NCBI GenBank assembly: GCA_002299865.1
Contig: DBNV01000009.1
Coordinates: forward strand, 12,102-21,757
Length of the DNA: 9,656 nucleotides
Source: Desulfonatronaceae bacterium UBA663
GTDB taxonomy: Bacteria > Desulfobacterota > Desulfovibrionia > Desulfovibrionales > Desulfonatronaceae
Direction: 5' to 3'
Both the position numbers and the translations under genes were made by a program. How positions within the stretch are numbered: position 1 is the first letter of the stretch; the number at the start of each line of letters is the position of its first letter. The notes under the pieces were generated by a model, which saw only the letters and a list, made by a program, of their open reading frames with translations, was not told where the DNA came from and ran no database searches. Positions 1 through 7,053 of the stretch are shown piece after piece.

Positions 1-22
1 GAGCTAATCTTGAGCTAATCTT
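1..22. repeat. 11-bp tandem direct repeat (two copies) at window edge
   Basis: The 11-mer gagctaatctt occurs twice in immediate succession, at 1-11 and 12-22. Because it sits at the very start of the window, more copies could lie to the left. Its function is unknown; it could be a local duplication, a tandem binding site or the edge of a longer repeat. Confidence 0.7.
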
Positions 23-110
23 CGTCTCGCGCCAGGATCATCTAAAGCTTACGTCAAGCAGATCAGCAAACAACATGACGTGTGCTTCTGGACACCAACC
101 TGAAGAGCAA

Positions 111-129
111 GGGCGGGGCAACCCCGTCC
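111..129. repeat. GC-rich palindrome, REP-like hairpin
   Basis: The arm gggcgggg (111-118) pairs with ccccgtcc (122-129) around a three-base loop, with one G-U pair. The style (GGGCGGGG, short loop, CCCCGTCCC, then TAC) resembles the small dispersed palindromes common in intergenic regions of many bacterial genomes. Whether it is repeated elsewhere in this genome cannot be seen from this window. It is too far from the HD gene stop to be its main terminator. Confidence 0.5.
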
Positions 130-200
130 CTACAATACAATACGGATGTGCTTGTGCTCACGGAATACCTTTGGCAGGACTGACATGTCTTGGCGCCTGA

Positions 201-246
201 AGCCTGCCGTTGAAAAAACCGGCCGGGCCTTTTTCAACGGCAGGCT
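201..246 (-). terminator. Perfect 17-bp inverted repeat after the HD gene
   Basis: The arms 201-217 (agcctgccgttgaaaaa) and 230-246 are exact reverse complements around a 12-base GC-rich loop. The repeat begins one base after the stop codon of the minus-strand HD-domain gene, the usual place for its transcription terminator. On either strand the A-tract and T-tract lie inside the stem on each side of the GC-rich centre, so the hairpin could act in both directions. There is no separate U-tract outside the stem, so its efficiency as an intrinsic terminator is uncertain. Confidence 0.65.
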
Positions 247-247
247 G

Positions 248-1489
248 CTAGTCGAAATCGGCCAGAAGCGCTCCGACATGCACCCCCCCCAGGCTGGCAT
301 GCTTGTACTGCTCTCGGATCCTCCACAAAGCCTGCTGCAGTTGATCGCTGGCAATGCCGTTGCGTAAAGAGGTATAGGCTTCCATGAACGCGGCCAGGCT
401 GTCGCAAATCTTGATCAACTCCCCGTCCTTGGGGTCGAAACGGTCCTGATTGTACGTGGTCTGCAACTGCTCCCACGCTACAGCCATGATCCCATCCTCC
501 AGGATGACCGTGCTTGAAAATTCCGAGCCCACGGCCAACCCCAAGAAATAGGCCAGACGTTCGCCCAGGTCTGCGTGTCCGCCTTGTTGCAGAGGTCGGA
601 AGACCCGTTTGTCCAGCTCTTTGAGTTCATATTCCCGGATCAGGTCGCCGATGCGGGCCACGGAACGCTTGACCGGGGAAATAATGTCTCTGGTCAACAA
701 TTCGGGCAGGTCGTGGACCAGGCCGGCGAAAAAATTGTTTTGCCGCCGTGCGGCGCACGCGCCCACGGCCATGCTGAAGAAGTAACTGAAGCAGGCCACG
801 ATGAACATGTGCCCGAGGACCGAGGTTTCCGGCACCCTGGGAGTCTGGGACCAACGGATCTGAAACCGCAGTTGGCCGCTTAAATGCGCCAGGCGGCCCA
901 GGCTGCTCCCAGTGCCTTGCAGCAATTCGGACATGCCGGACAAATCCCGGTGCGTTTCCAGCTGCCCCTGGAAGCTCTCCTCAATCTCCTCCAGCTCGTC
1001 GTCATGGTCCTGCGCCCGCCTGATCAGATTAAACTCCCAGTTGCTGGCGTAGCTGTGGGCCGCGTCCAGGATGCGCCGGGCCAGATCACCTTCCTCGGGA
1101 TGGTCCAGCCATTGTCTTAAGGCGTCCCAGAACTCCGGGCCCAGGCATTCCACACGAGGCTTGAGCTGCTCCAGAACCCAGTCGGTCAGTTGCCGGTAAT
1201 GCGCCGGATTGGCCTTGATCTGATAGAATACCGGCGGTTTGATGTCCGTGATCACCAAGCGGTACAGATATTCGAAAACCCCTCCTTCCACGACCCTGGC
1301 GCCGATTTCCAAGCGTCGATCCAGGTCCATGTTCCGGGTGTTCAAATAGAGCAGCATCCAGGCCACGATCATTTTATGGGCCTGTTTGTCCACCTCCAAA
1401 AGCTCCTTGGGCCGGAGCTTATCGTTCCAGCGCTTCATGAACGAGCCGGAAAAAATAAGCTGCAAAAGGCTCTTGCGGAGATTGACCAT
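248..1489 (-). CDS. HD-domain (YfbR-like) phosphohydrolase family protein with long N-terminal domain
   Basis: This 413-residue protein has two parts. Residues ~1-205 are helical-looking and acidic, with a charged stretch at 160-182, and resemble no family I can name. Residues ~208-400 form an HD domain of the YfbR/HD_3 type: an RW pair at 212-213, H227, then HDLPELLTRD at 259-268 followed by PVK at 272-274, and a distal D363. This matches the YfbR pattern H...HDxxExxTxDxxxPVK...D, so the metal ligands (H227, H259, D260, D363) and the presumed general acid/base E263 are intact. YfbR is a 5'-nucleotidase on deoxynucleoside monophosphates, but the family is broad and the substrate here is unknown. 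No signal peptide or membrane segment is seen, so it is probably cytoplasmic. The start is well supported by a strong ribosome site. An 8-G run on the coding strand (283-290) lies close to the C-terminus. The gene is monocistronic and divergent from comEC. The domain call is firm; the function is not. Confidence 0.85.
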   Translation of the reverse strand: MVNLRKSLLQLIFSGSFMKRWNDKLRPKELLEVDKQAHKMIVAWMLLYLNTRNMDLDRRLEIGARVVEGGVFEYLYRLVITDIKPPVFYQIKANPAHYRQLTDWVLEQLKPRVECLGPEFWDALRQWLDHPEEGDLARRILDAAHSYASNWEFNLIRRAQDHDDELEEIEESFQGQLETHRDLSGMSELLQGTGSSLGRLAHLSGQLRFQIRWSQTPRVPETSVLGHMFIVACFSYFFSMAVGACAARRQNNFFAGLVHDLPELLTRDIISPVKRSVARIGDLIREYELKELDKRVFRPLQQGGHADLGERLAYFLGLAVGSEFSSTVILEDGIMAVAWEQLQTTYNQDRFDPKDGELIKICDSLAAFMEAYTSLRNGIASDQLQQALWRIREQYKHASLGGVHVGALLADFD

Positions 1490-1613
1490 CGTTTGTACTC
1501 CTTCAATTAAAATTTGGGGTCAGCACCGAGCCAGTCTGGAACTCACCGTCCGCCAGCTTGTCCAAATGACGCCTGCTGCTTTGCCAAGTCAACCATACGG
1601 AATTGTCACAACC
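1490..1613. promoter_or_regulatory. Divergent intergenic region between HD gene and comEC
   Basis: These 124 bases separate two divergent genes and must hold both promoters if each is transcribed on its own. The part next to the HD gene is AT-rich (aattaaaattt, about 1505-1515), unlike the surrounding GC-rich DNA, and is followed by ggggtcagcacc. I found no pair of boxes matching sigma-70 or sigma-54 consensus well enough to mark a promoter. Confidence 0.4.
1498..1504 (-). promoter_or_regulatory. Strong Shine-Dalgarno of the HD-domain gene
   Basis: On the minus strand GAAGGAG lies 8 bases before the ATG at 1489-1487. This fixes the start of the HD-domain protein and argues against coding by comEC on the opposite strand across this site. 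Confidence 0.8.
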
Positions 1614-4073
1614 ATGCCCGAGACGTCGCACCAACCCCCGCAGCCCTTCTGGCCCGGGCTGCTGCCCTGGCAGGGACTTTTCTGCGCCTGGGTTCTGGGC
1701 CTTCTGGCCTGGCAGTGGCCCCTGCCCGCGACCCTGGCCCTGGCGATCTTTCTCTGGGCTTGGCTCGGACCCGGCCTGACAGCGCTTCAAGATCGCGGCA
1801 ACCGCCTCACGCTCTTCCTGGCCGTCCCGGCCTTTGTCCTGGGCGTGGCCGTGATGCATCTAACCCATCCGGATCCCGCGCCGAATCCGGACCAGGTGGA
1901 GTTATTGGAAAAGAAACACCGCCAGGCCGCCCAAATCTCCGGAGTTGTCCGGCAGGTTCTGCCCCGGCCTGGTCAACGTCTGCAGCTTATCCTTGAGGAC
2001 GTTGTTCTAAAGTGGGATGGACATGCGCCGTTGGCTCTGGAAGGAAGGCTGCTCTGGACCTGGCAGGACCCGACAGAGCGCCCCCGCCCGGGCCAAATGG
2101 TCCAAGCCGAGCTGCGCGTCAGGCCCATCCGCGGCATGGCCAATCCGGGCATGAACCGCACCGAGGATTACTGGGCCGGGCAAGGGGTGTATTCTCGGAC
2201 GTTTTCCCAAGGCGAACGAGGGAACGTTCGTCTGGAGACAGGTGGCGCGTACACCGACAATCTGCGCGAGCATCTGCGCCAAAAAATCCTGGAGCGCACC
2301 CCCCCAGGACAGGGGCAAGCCATGCTTGTGGCTCTGCTCATGGGCGACCGCTTCCTGCTCCACCAGGACACCATGGACCTGATGAAGCGCACGACCCTGC
2401 TCCACAGCCTGGCCTTATCCGGGATGCACCTGGTCTACGTGGTCGCCCTGGGCTGGCTTCTAGCCCACGGAATCGGCCTGCTCGCCCCCGGGATTTATTT
2501 GCGTCTGCCCAGACCCAAACTGACCGTGATCATCAGCATTCCCCTGGTCTTGGGCTACCTCTGGCTGGGCCAGGCCGTGCCTTCGCTGTTGCGCGCGGCA
2601 CTGATGTTCGCCTTCTGGGGCCTGCTTTTGCTCCTGGACCGCCAGCGGGTGCTTCTAGACGGTCTGTTTCTGGCCCTGCTCGTCATCCTGGCCCTCTCCC
2701 CCCTGATGGTGTTCGACTTAAGCCTGCAGCTCTCGGCCCTGGCCGTGGCTGGAATCGCCCTGGGCTGGCCTTTAGGAAGAGAAGCTCTCGCTTGGACCGG
2801 CAGGTCCTGGTGGCAAAAACTCCTGACCGCCGGGCTAGGCATCCTGGCCGTGAGCGTCGTGGCCACCCTGGCCCTGCTGCCGTTGCAAGCCTGGTTCTTC
2901 AGCCTGGTCAGCCCCCACCTCTATCTGAACGTTCTCTGGCTGCCCTTGCTGAGCATGGTGGTCTTCCCTCTGGGTTTCGGCGGTCTGATCATCCTCACGC
3001 TTCCCGGCGACGAAGCCGTGTCCGGGTTCCTGCTTGACGCGGCCTGCCGCGTGCTGGAAGCCATGCTCAGTGGATTGGTCCTGCTGGACCATGCCGGCAT
3101 GCTGACCGTGGCCGTGCCGACCAGGCCCCTGTGGCCGCAGTTCATCGGTTACTGGATGGTGCTCCTGGGTGCGGCGGCATGGTGGCAGAACCCCAAAACC
3201 CTGCGTCCGGGAATCCTGACCCTGGCCCTGTTTTTACTCCTGCTCCCGGCAATAACCGGACTGGCCCGGGAGCAACGCCAGGAGGTGACACTACGCCTGC
3301 TGGACGTCGGGCAAGGGCAGGCCCTGCTTCTGGAAACCCCTGGAGGCAAGCGCTGGCTGGTGGACGGCGGAGGCTTCTGGGCCCGGGACTTCGACGTGGG
3401 CCGGGCCATTGTCACGCCGACCCTGACCCACGGCCGCCCGCCACGGCTGGACGGCGTGCTGCTGTCCCACGCCAGTACCGACCACTATCTCGGCTTGTTC
3501 TACCCACTGCGACATTTTCGGGTCGAGAAATATCTCTCCCAGGGCCGCGGACCAACGGGCCAGGACGGCGAGACATTGGAGAAGATCCTCGCCAGCCGGG
3601 GGCTGGATCAAATCGTACTGCGCAGGGGAGACGTCGTCTACCTGGATCGCAACCTGCTTCTGGAAGTGCTCCACCCTTGCGCCCGCTGGATCGACGCGGA
3701 CAATGAGAACAACGCTTCCCTGGTGCTGCGCCTGCTCTGGCATGGACGGCCCTTGGCCCTGATCCCCGGCGATGCGGAACTGCCGGCCCTGGCCTCCCTG
3801 TTCCAAAACGAAGCGGATCTGCGCGCCGAGGTCCTGGTCCTCCCCCACCACGGCAGCCGGACCAGCCTTTCCCCCACCCTGTACGACCGGACCGCGCCCG
3901 ATTTGGCCTTGGTCAGCACGGGCTACCTGGGCCGATTCAACTTTCCCCATCCGGAGATCACCCAAGCGCTGGCCGAGCAGGGCATTCCTCTCTTGAACAC
4001 CGCAGACCACGGCGCGATCACGGTGCGTTGGAAAAACCCAGCAGCCGATTTTGAAGTGCGCACGGAGCGATGA
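1614..4073 (+). CDS. comEC: ComEC/Rec2 family DNA-uptake channel protein
   Basis: ComEC carries single-stranded DNA across the inner membrane during natural transformation. The 819-residue product has the full three-part plan. An N-terminal pair of membrane helices (~20-80) is followed by a soluble DUF4131-like region (~105-205). The multi-helix Competence domain (~235-550) carries the family signature HSLALSGMH at 264-272. A C-terminal metallo-beta-lactamase domain (~556-808) has DVGQGQA at 564-570, DGG at 584-586, HASTDHYLG at 619-627, PGD at 718-720 and PHHGS at 744-748. Its length is normal for the family. In the HxHxDH-like metal motif the third position is Ser621, where His or Asp is usual. 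The ATG at 1614 was chosen because in-frame starts back to 1386 would overlap the divergent HD gene and its ribosome site and add sequence unlike the family. The Shine-Dalgarno before 1614 is weak, and the ATG at 1566 remains possible. No other competence genes are nearby, and a role in transformation is inferred from the family only. Confidence 0.92.
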   Translation: MPETSHQPPQPFWPGLLPWQGLFCAWVLGLLAWQWPLPATLALAIFLWAWLGPGLTALQDRGNRLTLFLAVPAFVLGVAVMHLTHPDPAPNPDQVELLEKKHRQAAQISGVVRQVLPRPGQRLQLILEDVVLKWDGHAPLALEGRLLWTWQDPTERPRPGQMVQAELRVRPIRGMANPGMNRTEDYWAGQGVYSRTFSQGERGNVRLETGGAYTDNLREHLRQKILERTPPGQGQAMLVALLMGDRFLLHQDTMDLMKRTTLLHSLALSGMHLVYVVALGWLLAHGIGLLAPGIYLRLPRPKLTVIISIPLVLGYLWLGQAVPSLLRAALMFAFWGLLLLLDRQRVLLDGLFLALLVILALSPLMVFDLSLQLSALAVAGIALGWPLGREALAWTGRSWWQKLLTAGLGILAVSVVATLALLPLQAWFFSLVSPHLYLNVLWLPLLSMVVFPLGFGGLIILTLPGDEAVSGFLLDAACRVLEAMLSGLVLLDHAGMLTVAVPTRPLWPQFIGYWMVLLGAAAWWQNPKTLRPGILTLALFLLLLPAITGLAREQRQEVTLRLLDVGQGQALLLETPGGKRWLVDGGGFWARDFDVGRAIVTPTLTHGRPPRLDGVLLSHASTDHYLGLFYPLRHFRVEKYLSQGRGPTGQDGETLEKILASRGLDQIVLRRGDVVYLDRNLLLEVLHPCARWIDADNENNASLVLRLLWHGRPLALIPGDAELPALASLFQNEADLRAEVLVLPHHGSRTSLSPTLYDRTAPDLALVSTGYLGRFNFPHPEITQALAEQGIPLLNTADHGAITVRWKNPAADFEVRTER

Positions 4074-4077
4074 CAAC

Positions 4078-6819
4078 CTAAGGCCCTCTCCGCCGCCGGC
4101 GCACCAGCTTCTCCAGCTCAATGGCCAAAAAGCTGGAAGCGGCGACCAGGGTGATGTACGCCCACCACTCCGCCGGGAAGGGCACCGTCCGGAACGGGCT
4201 GAAGCCGAACAGCGTTTCAGAGTACACGATCAACAGTTGCAGTCCCAGCGTAGCACCCGCGCCCACCAGGAGCCAACGGTTCGAAAACGGGCTCCTGGTG
4301 AACGCCGAGGTGGTCACCCACCGAGCAGTGCCTAGATAAGCCAACTGGACCATCACGATGGTGGTGAAGGCCACGGTCTGGGCCTGATCCAGCACAGTAT
4401 CCGACGGGTTGCTGTGCGTGCCGCCGATAAACAACAAGAACATGGCGAACGCGGCACCCGCCGAAAGCACTGACACAATCGCCACCTTCCAGATAAACAA
4501 ACGGTTGACCAGCCGCTCCGCCGGATCCCGGGGCGGCCGCTCCAAGATCCCCTTTTCCTTCGGCTCGTAGCTCAGCGGAATGGCGCAGGCCACAGCTATA
4601 ATCAGGTTCACCCACAAAATCTGGATCGGTTCTAACGGCAGGCCTAAGGTGAACACCGGCACCAACGGCGCCAGCAGTACCGCGCCCAACATCACCAGCC
4701 CCTGGCCACCGTTGGTGGGCAGCAGATACAAGACCACCTTCCAGATGTTGTTGAAGACGTGCCGCCCTTCCTCCACGGCCCGGACGATGCTGGCGAAGTT
4801 GTCATCGGCCAGCACCATGTCCGACGCTTCCTTGGACACCTGGGTGCCGGTGATGCCCATAGCAATGCCGATATCGGCGGCGGAGAGCGCCGGGGCGTCG
4901 TTCACCCCGTCTCCGGTCACCGCCACCACATGGCCGCGCCGCTTGAGCTGCTGCACGATCCGGTACTTGTGCTCCGGGGCCACCCGGGCGTACACTGAGA
5001 CCGACTCCACCACGTCATAGAGTTCGTCGTCGGTCATGACCTCAATTTCAGACCCGGCCACCGCCCGCGTCTCACCCAACCCGATCTGCAGTTGCGTGGC
5101 GATCGCCTTGGCGGTATGGGCGTGGTCGCCGGTGATCATCACCACCCGGATGCCGGCCCGGGCACAGTCCCCCACCGCCGCCACGGCTTCCTCCCGCGGC
5201 GGGTCGATCATCCCCTGCAATCCCAGAAAGACCAAGCCCTTAAGATCGTCGGCGGTGATGGACGTCACCTCCCCGGGCACCCGCTTGACGGCCAGGCCCA
5301 AGACCCGCAGAGCGTTGGCCGCCATGTTTTCCACCTCACCGGTGATCCGCTCGGAGTCCAGGTCGGTGGTGATGCCGTTTTCCTGTTGACTGACACACAT
5401 AGCCACAACGCGCTCGGGCGAACCCTTGACGTAGATCGCGTTCCCCTGGTCTTCGCGCACCAACACGGCCATATACTGCAGTTCCGAGTCAAAAGGGATC
5501 TCGTCCAGGCGCTCGCCGCCCTCGTCAATCCCCGCCTTTATTGCCGCCACCACCAGCGCCCCCTCGGTGGGGTCGCCGATGATGGTGTACCCGCCGTTGC
5601 CGTCGTCTCCGCCCGCGCCCCGACTCAGGACGGCATCGTTGCACAGCCGCCCGGCGCGCAATGTCTCAAACAGATCGGACGCCTGTTCCGCGGGCCGTGC
5701 AACAGCTTTTTCGTCTTCGGTCCTGAACTCGCCCTGAGGCTCATAACCCACACCGGTGACCACGTAACTCCGTCCGCCCGCGAACACCTTGCGCACCGTC
5801 ATCTCGTTCCTGGTCAGGGTACCGGTTTTGTCGGAACAGATCACCGTGGCGCACCCCAGGGTTTCCACAGCGGGCAACCGGCGGATCAGGGCGTTTTTGC
5901 GGGCCATGGACGTGACCCCCAGGGAAAACGCGGCCATCAGGGCCGCCGGGAGGCCTTCGGGCACCATGGCCACGATCATGCTCACCGAAGCCAAAAATAT
6001 GAACCCAAGGTCGTACCCCAGGTGCAGGCCGAACGCGAAGTTCACGGCACCGAGCGTAAAGATAGCGATCACGATCACCTTGGTGAACTCGCTGATCTTG
6101 CGTAGAATGGGCGGGGTCGGCTTTTTCGTGCCGGTGATGATTCCTGAGATCTTGCCCATCTCGGTTCGCGGTCCCGTGGCCGTGACCACGCCCCGCCCTA
6201 CGCCGCGAGCCGCAAATGTGCCGCTGAAAGCCATATTCCGCTGGTCGCCCAGGGACAGGTGCTCGTGGTCGCCCAGGGGCTCAAAACGCTTGCTGGTGGG
6301 CACTGATTCCCCGGTGAGCATGGCTTCGTCCAGCGCCAGGTTCTTGCCGGTGAGCAGGCGCAGGTCCGCGGGTACGCGGTCGCCCGCCTCCAGCAGGACC
6401 ACGTCGCCGGGCGCCAGGTTGCGGGTGGACACCGTCTGGGTCTCGCCGTCCCGCAGGACCCGGCACTGGGGGACCATCATCTGCCGCAGGGCGCTGATGG
6501 CGCCTTCAGCCTTGCCCTCCTGGATAAAGCCGATGATCACCGTGGCCAGCACCACCGCTAGGATCACCCAGGTATCCAAGTGCTTGCCCAGTCCGAATGT
6601 CACCACCGCTGCCACCATCAGCACGTAGAGCAGCGGATTGTGAAACTGCAGCAGGAACCGGACCAGCGGCCCGCGCGTCTTCAGTTCCAACTCGTTTAGG
6701 CCGTATTCCCGCAGGCGCCGGGAGACCTCATCCTTGGAGAGCCCCTGGGTACTGGTATTCAGTTTGTCCAGCGTCTCCTCCACGGAGAGCACGTAGTAAT
6801 TCGTCTTCTTGTCAGTCAT
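4078..6819 (-). CDS. P2-type cation-transporting ATPase (SERCA/CtpF-like)
   Basis: This 913-residue integral membrane pump uses ATP to move a cation through a phospho-aspartate intermediate. All catalytic landmarks are present: N-terminal cation-ATPase domain (~8-75), TGES (169-172) in the actuator, PEGLP (287-291) in M4, SDKTGT with phosphorylated D330, KGSPE (465-469) in the nucleotide domain, TGD (563-565), GDGVNDAP (636-643), and a C-terminal helix group (~690-905) making about ten membrane segments. There is no heavy-metal-binding N-terminus and no CPC motif, so it is not a P1B metal pump. The ion-site helices are unusual: M5 has PTNGGQ (701-706) and M6 has WVNLIIA (736-742), where SERCA has a Glu and a Thr-Asp. 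The ion is therefore uncertain; Ca2+, Na+ or K+ are all possible, and bacterial CtpF-type pumps also depart from SERCA in M6. The gene converges on comEC with four bases between the stop codons. The ribosome site is only a G-rich stretch. Family call very sure, substrate unsure. Confidence 0.95.
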   Translation of the reverse strand: MTDKKTNYYVLSVEETLDKLNTSTQGLSKDEVSRRLREYGLNELELKTRGPLVRFLLQFHNPLLYVLMVAAVVTFGLGKHLDTWVILAVVLATVIIGFIQEGKAEGAISALRQMMVPQCRVLRDGETQTVSTRNLAPGDVVLLEAGDRVPADLRLLTGKNLALDEAMLTGESVPTSKRFEPLGDHEHLSLGDQRNMAFSGTFAARGVGRGVVTATGPRTEMGKISGIITGTKKPTPPILRKISEFTKVIVIAIFTLGAVNFAFGLHLGYDLGFIFLASVSMIVAMVPEGLPAALMAAFSLGVTSMARKNALIRRLPAVETLGCATVICSDKTGTLTRNEMTVRKVFAGGRSYVVTGVGYEPQGEFRTEDEKAVARPAEQASDLFETLRAGRLCNDAVLSRGAGGDDGNGGYTIIGDPTEGALVVAAIKAGIDEGGERLDEIPFDSELQYMAVLVREDQGNAIYVKGSPERVVAMCVSQQENGITTDLDSERITGEVENMAANALRVLGLAVKRVPGEVTSITADDLKGLVFLGLQGMIDPPREEAVAAVGDCARAGIRVVMITGDHAHTAKAIATQLQIGLGETRAVAGSEIEVMTDDELYDVVESVSVYARVAPEHKYRIVQQLKRRGHVVAVTGDGVNDAPALSAADIGIAMGITGTQVSKEASDMVLADDNFASIVRAVEEGRHVFNNIWKVVLYLLPTNGGQGLVMLGAVLLAPLVPVFTLGLPLEPIQILWVNLIIAVACAIPLSYEPKEKGILERPPRDPAERLVNRLFIWKVAIVSVLSAGAAFAMFLLFIGGTHSNPSDTVLDQAQTVAFTTIVMVQLAYLGTARWVTTSAFTRSPFSNRWLLVGAGATLGLQLLIVYSETLFGFSPFRTVPFPAEWWAYITLVAASSFLAIELEKLVRRRRRGP

Positions 6820-7028
6820 CCCCGACCCCCCAGCCAGTCAATACCATGAATACCATCAGAATTACCATGGACCACATGACAACACTTCAGCGCCTTTTGA
6901 AATTGCGTGGCGAAAATCCAGATGACTACGGCGGCCATCATGCAAAAGTTGAGCAGGATATCCAAACTCGCCCCTTGCGTAAAGTGCCGTGGGCAATCTA
7001 TACACGACGTCGAAAATCCTTCCTGCAT
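6816..7028 (-). CDS. Doubtful small ORF with one hydrophobic segment
   Basis: This 70-codon ORF lies between thiC and the ATPase gene. Its TGA overlaps the ATPase ATG as ATGA, the arrangement of coupled genes. Residues ~23-41 (LDILLNFCMMAAVVIWIFA) could form one membrane helix, followed by a short Cys/His-containing tail. Against it: the ATG lies inside the inverted repeat at 7006-7038, no clear Shine-Dalgarno precedes it, and I recognise no family. It could be a small membrane protein, a decayed remnant or chance. Real coding status is unlikely but not excluded. Confidence 0.2.
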   Translation of the reverse strand: MQEGFSTSCIDCPRHFTQGASLDILLNFCMMAAVVIWIFATQFQKALKCCHVVHGNSDGIHGIDWLGGRG

Positions 7029-7038
7029 TTTCGACGTC
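7006..7038 (-). terminator. Perfect 12-bp inverted repeat downstream of thiC
   Basis: The arms gacgtcgaaaat (7006-7017) and attttcgacgtc (7027-7038) are exact reverse complements around a 9-base loop. The repeat starts 15 bases past the thiC stop, at the end of the thi cluster, and would isolate it from the ATPase gene. As with the repeat at 201-246, the T-rich part lies inside the stem rather than after it, so termination is likely but not certain. Confidence 0.6.
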
Positions 7039-7053
7039 CCCCCGCATCCCCCC

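Noticed and set aside
1386..1613. N-terminal extension of comEC to an 895-residue protein
   Set aside because: It overlaps the HD gene start and its strong ribosome site on the other strand, and the added 76 residues do not resemble ComEC.
2012..3037. 341-codon plus-strand open frame inside comEC
   Set aside because: It is a frame-shifted reading of the ComEC membrane domain, rich in Pro, Arg and Ala, with no family features.
3291..4121. 276-codon minus-strand open frame opposite the comEC 3' end
   Set aside because: It is antisense to the metallo-beta-lactamase domain and overlaps the end of the ATPase gene, with no domain or ribosome site.
5092..6105. 337-codon plus-strand open frame opposite the ATPase gene
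   Set aside because: It is antisense to conserved ATPase motifs and has His/Gly/Asp-rich low-complexity composition typical of a shadow frame.
4078..6819. Assignment of the ATPase as MgtA or as a heavy-metal (P1B) pump
   Set aside because: There is no CPC motif or metal-binding N-terminus, and the M6 sequence does not match what I would expect for MgtA; a general P2 label is safer.
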